Assembly: GCA_947367165.1 (NCBI GenBank)
Contig: CANBCO010000025.1
Span: 1-6,285, forward strand
Direction: 5' to 3'
Origin: an uncultured Coriobacteriaceae bacterium
GTDB taxonomy: Bacteria > Actinomycetota > Coriobacteriia > Coriobacteriales > Atopobiaceae
Length of the DNA stretch: 6,285 nt
Part shown: positions 1 to 4,608 of the stretch, piece after piece
How the letters are laid out: every line of letters begins with the position of its first letter
How positions within the stretch are numbered: the stretch's first letter is position 1
Translations under genes and position numbers: made by a program
Notes under the pieces: model-generated
Told to the model about the DNA's origin: nothing
Seen by the model: the letters and a program-made list of their open reading frames with translations, nothing else
Databases searched by the model: none

Positions 1-338
1 CGTGGGTTTTGGCTCACAAGCTCATTCACCGCTTTTGAAAAAGCAATTCTGCCTACTGCAAGTGCTTTTCCGGCAGGGACTGCATGAGTATGGGCGCAGT
101 CAAGCAAAAATGAGCCAAGTTTTCTAAGCTCGTCTTTTAATAGCCCAGAAGCTCCTGTAAGCTCCTTAGATTTAAACGAATTTGAACAGACTAACTCGGC
201 CAAGTCTTCGCTTTTATGCACAGGCGTCATGGTGTGTGGGCGCATTTCATAAAGCCGCACACGATGCCCAAGCGAAGCAAGTTGAAGTGCGCATTCAGAG
301 CCTGCTAGCCCTCCGCCAATGACCGATACAGTTGCCAT
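1..338 (-). CDS. trmFO: TrmFO, folate/FAD-dependent tRNA (uracil-54-C5)-methyltransferase, N-terminal part
   Basis: I translated this by hand; 112 complete codons are present before the window edge cuts the gene (full TrmFO is about 435-460 residues). TrmFO makes the T54 methyl group in the T-loop of tRNAs in the cytoplasm, using methylenetetrahydrofolate as carbon donor and FAD/NAD(P)H as reductant. What shows it: an N-terminal Rossmann FAD-binding motif GGGLAGSE (residues 8-15), the TrmFO/GidA-type YEMRP (30-34), and the family signature HKSEDLAELVCSNSF (41-55). C51 in that signature matches the active-site cysteine called Cys53 in Bacillus subtilis TrmFO. The start is ATG at 338-336, preceded by AGGAG (342-346) at a short 3-nt spacing. 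The FAD-only GidA/MnmG is a relative, but the LVCSNSF block is specific to TrmFO. The gene follows dprA after 159 bp, so it may have its own promoter. Confidence 0.93.
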   Translation of the reverse strand, partial: MATVSVIGGGLAGSECALQLASLGHRVRLYEMRPHTMTPVHKSEDLAELVCSNSFKSKELTGASGLLKDELRKLGSFLLDCAHTHAVPAGKALAVGRIAFSKAVNELVSQNP

Positions 339-356
339 GTTCTCCTAAATCTCTTA

Positions 357-388
357 TTTGCAAAATCAAGAATACCAGTTTTTGCAAA
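357..388. repeat. Two palindromic TTTGCAAA octamers before trmFO
   Basis: The self-complementary octamer TTTGCAAA occurs at 357-364 and again at 381-388, 24 bp apart centre to centre, within the 50 bp before the trmFO start. Spaced palindromes upstream of a start can be operator half-sites. The sequence is AT-rich and the repeats are short, so chance is possible. Confidence 0.25.
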
Positions 389-406
389 GAACAGCAGGGC
401 TTTTTT

Positions 407-434
407 GCTATAACCGTGAACTACCCATTGTCTA
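407..434 (-). promoter_or_regulatory. Candidate promoter for trmFO
   Basis: On the minus strand TAGACA (429-434) resembles a -35 box at 5 of 6 positions. It is followed after 16 nt by TATAGC (407-412), which matches the -10 consensus at 4 of 6. Transcription would begin near 400 and leave a leader of about 60 nt before trmFO. It is supported only by consensus matching in an AT-rich gap, so it is weak. It would explain why trmFO is separated from dprA while the upstream genes are tightly packed. Confidence 0.25.
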
Positions 435-497
435 AAGCCAATGGCTTCCTGCTTCATCGAGATCGTAACCTACTATCTCCACAGGCTTCAATATCCA

Positions 498-1376
498 TTA
501 TGTACGTAGTAAAAATGCTTTTTCTGTTGGCGAAAACCTCCCATCTGCTAAGCGCTCTACGAGCCCCTCAACTTCATATTCCGATAAATCTTTTAATACA
601 GAAAACACGTCTTTATCAAGCAAGCGTGCCAAATCATCTGGTCTTAACGGTTCCGAGAAAAGCGCTTTTAACAAAACGCCACGGTCTGGAGTTTTTACAT
701 CAAGCTGCTCACGTGCTAAAAAGGTATACTCTTGGGCAAGAGCGCACTCGATGCCTGGGATATCTACTAAAGGCTGGGCCCCTTCTTCAATAAGCTTATT
801 GGTTCCTTTTGAATACGGTGAAAAAATCGAACCCGGAGCAGCATAGATGCGTTTTCCTAAGGCAAGTGCCGTATCTGCAGTAGAAAACGTTCCAGACGGA
901 ATTGAGGCTTCAGTCACTACAAGCACTTGAGAAATCGCAGCTATCACTTTGTTTCTTCTGGGAAACGTCCAGCGAAAAGGTTCTGTTCCAAAAGGAAAGA
1001 GAGATATTACAGCACCTGCTCCTTCGTAGGCGGCGTGATACACATCTGAGCTAGAAGAAGGATAGAGCACGTCTGCCCCTCCCCCTGTGACTACAATAGT
1101 TTTACCACCTCTTGATAGAGCTCCTCTAGCTGCGGCAACGTCAACGCCAAGGGCCCCTCCAGAAGTAACGGTAATACCATGTTCTACTGCTATTTCTGCT
1201 ACAAGCTTGGCAACGCTTGTTCCGTAAGGAGACCCCCTTCTTGCGCCTATGATAGAGATAGACGGTGTGGACAAAACTGATGGGTCCCCTATCCCATACA
1301 GCTTATCTATTTCTAACTCTGGCACAAGCGAAGCTGGCCAACAGGCATCAGACCTCGTAAGTACAAACTTGTTCAT
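498..1376 (-). CDS. dprA: DprA/Smf, DNA-processing protein that loads RecA on incoming single strands
   Basis: The 292-residue protein has the DprA layout: a short N-terminal segment, a Rossmann-like core (about 36-210) and a C-terminal winged-helix-like domain (about 231-292). DprA binds incoming single-stranded DNA in the cytoplasm and helps load RecA during natural transformation; it is also conserved in many bacteria not known to be competent. Visible core motifs are IIGARRGSPYG (42-52), the glycine-rich SGGALGVD (72-79), GGGADVLYP (98-106), the FPRRN segment (138-142) and SGTFSTADTALALGKRIYA ending near 179, then GTNKLIEEGA (191-200). Two motifs are atypical: SGGALGVD where SG.ARGID is usual, and SLFPFG where SE.P.G is usual. 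The ATG overlaps the comM stop as ATGA, with the G-rich stretch GGGGGTGG just upstream, indicating translational coupling to comM. Length is at the short end for the family but apparently complete. Confidence 0.95.
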   Translation of the reverse strand: MNKFVLTRSDACWPASLVPELEIDKLYGIGDPSVLSTPSISIIGARRGSPYGTSVAKLVAEIAVEHGITVTSGGALGVDVAAARGALSRGGKTIVVTGGGADVLYPSSSSDVYHAAYEGAGAVISLFPFGTEPFRWTFPRRNKVIAAISQVLVVTEASIPSGTFSTADTALALGKRIYAAPGSIFSPYSKGTNKLIEEGAQPLVDIPGIECALAQEYTFLAREQLDVKTPDRGVLLKALFSEPLRPDDLARLLDKDVFSVLKDLSEYEVEGLVERLADGRFSPTEKAFLLRT

Positions 1377-2875
1377 GCTGCCACCCCCAATGAGACTCGG
1401 GAGCGAAACATCAACGCCTCAGAAACGTCTTCGGGAGCCACTTCAACATGTTTATTAATGTCTGCAATTGTCCGTGCTACCGTAGCGATTCTAGAAAGGG
1501 AGCGGCCGCCAAGTTTTAAAGACATGCCGCTATTGCGTAATACATTTGCAGCTGGAACTGAATACATCAGTCGCGCTAAAAGCGAACTCTTCTGTGCACC
1601 ATCTCTTTTTTTCTGCCTCCATGCTGCATACTCACGTGCTTGTAAAACAGTGGCGCGCATGGTTGCGCTATCCATCCCGGCTTGTCCTTCCAGCACTTTT
1701 GATACTTGTGGTCTTCTCACATCAACCACCAAATCAATTCTATCCATAATGGGACCTCCCACTTTATTTTGATACTTCATCACCATGGCAGCATTACAAG
1801 TACACGTATGGTCAGGGTCTCCCAAATACCCACAAGGACACGGATTAGTAGCGGCAATGAGTTGAAAATCTGATGGAAACGTATAATCGCCCTGCACACG
1901 TGTTATTGTCACTTTCTTTGACTCCATGGGTTGGCGAAGCGACTGAAGTACAGAACTTGGAAACTCCGCAAGCTCGTCCAAGAAGAGAATGCCATGATGC
2001 GCTAAGGAAACTTCTCCTGGTCTCATTGGATTTCCGCCTCCAATAAGTCCTGCAATAGTTGAGCTATGGTGTGGAGAAGCAAACGGAGGGTTGCCTCCTA
2101 AGATATGGGCATTATCACAACCCGCAACTGAGTGAATGAGCGCACTTTCTATACTTTCTTTAGTGCTTAAAGCTGGCAGGATTGAAGGCATCCTTTTTGC
2201 AAGCATGGTCTTTCCCGAACCCGGCGGACCTACCATTAATAACCCATGTCTACCTGCAGCAGCAATAGTAAGCGCACGTTTAGCAACTTCTTGGTCCACC
2301 ACATCTCTGTAGTCAAGACCTAGTACCGTTTGCTCTACAACTTCTTCATCTCGTTTCATATCAGGAAGCAATGACAAGCGCTTCTTAAGCAAAGAAATGT
2401 TGTCAACGTATTTACATGCTGCGTCTATACTGCTTACTTCCTTTGCACTTGGCGCGCCACAAAACGTGAGGTTTTCCTCTTTAGCAAACGCAATATAGGC
2501 AAGCATACCTCGAACTGCTGAAACGTCTCCCATTAGGCCAAGCTCACCCACAAACAAATATTTGTCAAGCCCTTCTTTAGGAATTTGCCCTGTAGCTGCT
2601 AAAATCGCTACCGCAATAGGCAAATCAAGACCAGTTCCCATCTTTCGCACCGAGCCCGGGGCAAGGTTTACCGTCACTTGAAAACGAGGAATCTCATACT
2701 CTTGTGCGCGCATAGCACAACGTACCCGGCTTCTTGCTTCTAAAACGGCAACATCTGGCATACCCACAATGTTTATCCCAGGAAGTCCGCCAGACAAATC
2801 AACTTGAACCTCAACAGGAAGGACTTCAACACCTCGCAAAAAAGCACTTTTTACACAAACCACGTGTCTACTCAT
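1373..2875 (-). CDS. comM: ComM/YifB family AAA+ ATPase (Mg-chelatase-like)
   Basis: The 500-residue protein is full length for the YifB/ComM family. In Vibrio and Haemophilus, ComM is a hexameric branch-migration helicase that extends recombination of transforming DNA. In other bacteria its role is inferred from that work. Domains in order: an N-terminal Lon-protease/ChlI-like domain (about 20-165) with LPGINIVGMPD (31-41) and the VNLAPGSVRKMGTGLDLP block (69-86); an AAA+ domain with Walker A GPPGSGKT (216-223), Walker B ILFLDE (296-301), an ATNPCPCG segment (342-349) and the arginine-bearing MDRIDL (377-382); and a C-terminal helical lid with GGRSLSR. Four cysteines (346, 348, 358, 360) form the usual CPCG...CTC cluster. 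The ATG lies 3 nt after the yraN stop, and its ribosome site GGGGAG (2882-2887) sits inside the end of yraN. Its stop overlaps the dprA start, so the three genes are probably co-translated. Confidence 0.96.
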   Translation of the reverse strand: MSRHVVCVKSAFLRGVEVLPVEVQVDLSGGLPGINIVGMPDVAVLEARSRVRCAMRAQEYEIPRFQVTVNLAPGSVRKMGTGLDLPIAVAILAATGQIPKEGLDKYLFVGELGLMGDVSAVRGMLAYIAFAKEENLTFCGAPSAKEVSSIDAACKYVDNISLLKKRLSLLPDMKRDEEVVEQTVLGLDYRDVVDQEVAKRALTIAAAGRHGLLMVGPPGSGKTMLAKRMPSILPALSTKESIESALIHSVAGCDNAHILGGNPPFASPHHSSTIAGLIGGGNPMRPGEVSLAHHGILFLDELAEFPSSVLQSLRQPMESKKVTITRVQGDYTFPSDFQLIAATNPCPCGYLGDPDHTCTCNAAMVMKYQNKVGGPIMDRIDLVVDVRRPQVSKVLEGQAGMDSATMRATVLQAREYAAWRQKKRDGAQKSSLLARLMYSVPAANVLRNSGMSLKLGGRSLSRIATVARTIADINKHVEVAPEDVSEALMFRSRVSLGVAA

Positions 2876-2878
2876 AGC

Positions 2879-3364
2879 TTACTCCCCATCTATACAAAAG
2901 GCATTTATAAGATGGCGCAAACTTGCCTTTTTTTGAGACACCTCAGAAATGGCAATCACGTCAAAACGCACCGAGTCATACTCTTTGTGAAATGCAAGAT
3001 AAAGCAAGGCAAGCTCCCGATACTTCTCTTGCTTTTCAACGGTTACATTAAGTTCAGGAATAACTGGATCTGTGCGTTTTAAGCTCAACCTTGTTTTTAC
3101 CTCCACTAAAATGGCCGAGCGAGGATGTTCTGGGTCTTTTACAACAATATCAATCTCTCCGAGCTTGCACTCCCAGTTTAAGTCCACAACCTCAAAACCT
3201 TTTCGCATTAAATAAAGTGTGGCTACACGCTCCCCATCTTTCCCAAGCTCTTTTGCCGAGAAATGCTCGATGGGTTTCTCGGGACGTTCAATAATGTCAA
3301 AGATAGAAACTGAACTATCTTTGACAGCCTCTGGGTTAAGGATAAAATCAAGTTTTTCTTTCAT
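2879..3364 (-). CDS. yraN: YraN/UPF0102 family nuclease-like protein with an N-terminal extension
   Basis: The 161-residue product belongs to the YraN (UPF0102) family, which has a Holliday-junction-resolvase-like PD-(D/E)XK fold. The biochemical role is not established for most members. Nuclease-type residues are all visible: E45 in GERVA (44-48), D72 in GEIDIVV (69-75) and the E88-V89-K90 pair in VEVKTR (87-92). Typical YraN proteins are about 115-130 residues and begin just before LGKxGE; here about 35 extra residues precede it, of unknown function and without an obvious signal peptide or membrane helix. I chose ATG 3364-3362 because a strong GGAGGAG (3367-3373) lies 2 nt upstream as counted from its last G. 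An in-frame ATG 13 codons earlier lacks such a site and would place this motif inside the gene. It is followed by comM after 3 bp, the common yraN-comM-dprA order. Confidence 0.9.
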   Translation of the reverse strand: MKEKLDFILNPEAVKDSSVSIFDIIERPEKPIEHFSAKELGKDGERVATLYLMRKGFEVVDLNWECKLGEIDIVVKDPEHPRSAILVEVKTRLSLKRTDPVIPELNVTVEKQEKYRELALLYLAFHKEYDSVRFDVIAISEVSQKKASLRHLINAFCIDGE

Positions 3365-3366
3365 AT

Positions 3367-3373
3367 CTCCTCC
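3367..3373 (-). promoter_or_regulatory. Shine-Dalgarno site that decides the yraN start
   Basis: GGAGGAG on the minus strand, just before the ATG at 3364-3362, is the strongest ribosome-binding site in the window. It supports a 161-residue YraN rather than the 174-residue reading from the ATG at 3403-3401. Confidence 0.75.
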
Positions 3374-3379
3374 AATCGT

Positions 3380-3410
3380 TTTATAAAAGTATGGAGGGGT
3401 CATCTAACAA
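3380..3410 (-). promoter_or_regulatory. Candidate promoter for yraN-comM-dprA
   Basis: On the minus strand TTGTTA (3405-3410, 4 of 6 to the -35 consensus) is followed after 19 nt by TATAAA (3380-3385, 5 of 6 to the -10 consensus). This would give a short leader of about 10-15 nt. The spacing is longer than ideal; a 17-nt reading gives the poorer box TTTATA. The -35 element lies inside an inverted repeat, so a regulator could compete with polymerase here. Consensus matching only. Confidence 0.3.
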
Positions 3411-3460
3411 ATAGCATGTTAGACCTAACAAATTTTTACAGCAAAAGGATTGTTTAACAA
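3403..3460. repeat. Cluster of TTGTTA/TAACAA boxes with two inverted repeats, upstream of yraN
   Basis: The 125-bp gap between rnhB and yraN contains three same-direction TAACAA copies (3405-3410, 3426-3431, 3455-3460). It also has two dyads: TCTAACA (3403-3409) with TGTTAGA (3417-3423), a 7-bp arm with a 7-nt spacer, and TTGTT-T-AACAA (3450-3460). The first two copies are 21 bp apart, two helical turns. The pattern resembles an operator cluster for the downstream genes. No rho-independent terminator is visible after rnhB. AT-richness makes chance matches possible. Confidence 0.4.
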
Positions 3461-3489
3461 GAAAGCATCTAGAAATGAAGGTAAAAAAT

Positions 3490-4125
3490 TTAAGTATTCT
3501 TCAAAAAATTTCCACAAAACGAGAGTCGGTGATACCGGCTTGGACCCAATTTTTTTAACGCCTGGATGTGTTCAGGGGTTCCATACCCTTTATTCCGAGA
3601 AAACCCATATCCCACACTTGCAGTATCTAAATGGCTCATTACACGGTCTCGGCTCACTTTAGCCACAATGGAAGCGGCTGCAATAGCAGCTATTGTGTCG
3701 TCACCTTTTACAACAAACGTGGCTTGCAATAAAGCCGGAAGCGGGTTTCCATCAATGATAACGGGTGCCTTTTGAGCATAACCGGTCTGTGCGATGGCTT
3801 TCAGCATGGCACGCTGCAAGGCATATATAATCCCTTTTTTGTCTATTACATCAGGCGAGATATGAGCTACCGCCACAGATACCGCCTGCGTGCGAATTTC
3901 TCTTGATAGCTTTTCTCGGCGGCTTGGGCTGAGCTTTTTAGAATCTTTTATACCTACAATGTGAGGTTTATGAGGTAACACCACTGCACCAACAGAAACA
4001 GGCCCTGCAATGCAGCCTCTCCCCACTTCGTCAACCCCTATGACATAAGGAAAGTCTCCTGCATATTCTCGCTGTTTAGCATAGAGCACCTCGGTTTTGA
4101 GGCGCTCTAATTCTGCTCGTTTCAT
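3490..4125 (-). CDS. rnhB: Ribonuclease HII
   Basis: The 211-residue protein is full length for RNase HII, which cuts RNA strands in RNA-DNA hybrids and starts removal of single ribonucleotides from DNA. The metal-binding catalytic residues are all present: D32 and E33 in GVDEVGRG (30-37), D125 in IDG and D142 in KGDD (equivalent to the fourth carboxylate of the E. coli enzyme). Other family motifs are IKDSKKLS (59-66), AASIVAKVSRDR (150-161), the substrate-binding YGTPEH (181-186) and the terminal HRLSF (199-203). The start codon ATG 4125-4123 lies 26 nt after the rplS stop and has no recognisable Shine-Dalgarno sequence, so translation may depend on ribosomes coming from rplS. The rplS-rnhB pairing is common in Actinobacteria and Firmicutes; lepB or ylqF, often between them, are absent here. 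Confidence 0.97.
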   Translation of the reverse strand: MKRAELERLKTEVLYAKQREYAGDFPYVIGVDEVGRGCIAGPVSVGAVVLPHKPHIVGIKDSKKLSPSRREKLSREIRTQAVSVAVAHISPDVIDKKGIIYALQRAMLKAIAQTGYAQKAPVIIDGNPLPALLQATFVVKGDDTIAAIAAASIVAKVSRDRVMSHLDTASVGYGFSRNKGYGTPEHIQALKKLGPSRYHRLSFCGNFLKNT

Positions 4126-4151
4126 TTGTTTTAAGCGAATAGCGGCAAGTT

Positions 4152-4499
4152 TTATTTGGTGCGTTTCTCGGCAATACGAGCTGCTTTACCTACACGATCT
4201 CTCATGTAATACAGTTTTGCGCGGCGTACTTTTCCGTGGCGCACCACCTCGAGCTTTGCAATTTTGGGGCTATGAAGCGGAAATGTACGCTCCACGCCTA
4301 CGCCAAAGGAAAGCTTGCGTACGGTAAACGTTTCGCGTGCTCCATGGCCAGAAATTCGAATAACGTCTCCTTGAAAAACCTGGATACGCTCGCGATCGCC
4401 CTCTTTGATTCTGTAGTGAACTTTTACGTTGTCACCACTTCTTAACTGCGGACGATCCTCTTTTATCTGCTGACGTTCTATTGCTTTTATATAGTCCAT
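4152..4499 (-). CDS. rplS: 50S ribosomal protein bL19
   Basis: The 115-residue protein has exactly the usual bL19 length. This protein sits at the 30S-50S interface of the ribosome. The family pattern is complete: [20 protein letters not shown] early, FQGDVIR (43-49), the signature [20 protein letters not shown] (58-77), and the basic C-terminal [21 protein letters not shown] chose ATG 4499-4497, which gives the normal N-terminus [10 protein letters not shown] and has GAGG (4506-4509) 6 nt upstream. An in-frame ATG 29 codons earlier would translate the leader hairpins and is unlikely. rnhB follows after 26 bp. The leader before it contains several stem-loops, consistent with, but not proof of, its own promoter and possible autoregulation. 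Confidence 0.97.
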   Translation of the reverse strand: MDYIKAIERQQIKEDRPQLRSGDNVKVHYRIKEGDRERIQVFQGDVIRISGHGARETFTVRKLSFGVGVERTFPLHSPKIAKLEVVRHGKVRRAKLYYMRDRVGKAARIAEKRTK

Positions 4500-4559
4500 T
4501 TTTATCCTCGTTTCTAGAGGTGCAGGTTTCTGCACATAGTTGTCATGTAGCTTCACTAC
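4500..4559 (-). promoter_or_regulatory. Structured rplS mRNA leader, possible bL19 autoregulatory element
   Basis: In the mRNA sense the leader can form three successive small stem-loops. The first is GUAG/CUAC (4556-4559 with 4547-4550). The second is a perfect GUGCAG-AAAC-CUGCAC hairpin (4520-4535). The third is CCUC-UAGAAAC-GAGG (4506-4520), which pairs the Shine-Dalgarno GAGG (4506-4509) with CCUC at 4517-4520. The second and third stems share base 4520, so they would stack or compete. Leaders that control rplS are known in Firmicutes and other groups; I cannot say this one matches a described family. The third stem is only 4 bp, so this is a suggestion. Confidence 0.35.
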
Positions 4560-4586
4560 TGTATAGGACTTGCAGCTAAAATGCAA
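4558..4586 (-). promoter_or_regulatory. Candidate promoter for rplS
   Basis: On the minus strand TTGCAT (4581-4586) is followed after 17 nt by TACAGT (4558-4563), or after 15 nt by TATACA (4560-4565). Each -10 reading matches the consensus at 4 of 6, while the -35 matches only at TTG. Transcription would start near 4551, giving a leader of about 50 nt. It overlaps the 12-bp inverted repeat at 4563-4593. Weak consensus evidence only. Confidence 0.25.
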
Positions 4587-4593
4587 GTCCTAT
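4563..4593. terminator. 12-bp perfect inverted repeat between ppdK and rplS; possible terminator or operator
   Basis: ATAGGACTTGCA (4563-4574) and its exact complement TGCAAGTCCTAT (4582-4593) flank a 7-nt loop, making the strongest hairpin in the window. It starts 16 nt after the ppdK stop codon in the direction of transcription. In that direction no U-run follows (the next bases are ACAGTAG), whereas on the plus strand it is followed by TTTTG and later TTTTT. It is therefore not a canonical terminator for ppdK and would work better for transcripts from the opposite strand. It could also be a 3'-end stabiliser, an attenuator-type stem, or an operator over the candidate rplS promoter. Confidence 0.5.
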
Positions 4594-4608
4594 TTTGTAG
4601 CGTTTTTC

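Noticed and set aside
435..447. AAGCC-AAT-GGCTT hairpin as a terminator after dprA
   Set aside because: The stem is only 5 bp and no U-run follows on the minus strand.
3365..3403. Upstream ATG giving a 13-residue longer YraN
   Set aside because: The strong GGAGGAG site directly precedes the inner ATG, and the extension would be encoded by the ribosome site and candidate -10 region.
4500..4586. Upstream ATG giving a 29-residue longer bL19
   Set aside because: bL19 is typically about 115 residues and begins [12 protein letters not shown]; the extension would translate the leader hairpins.
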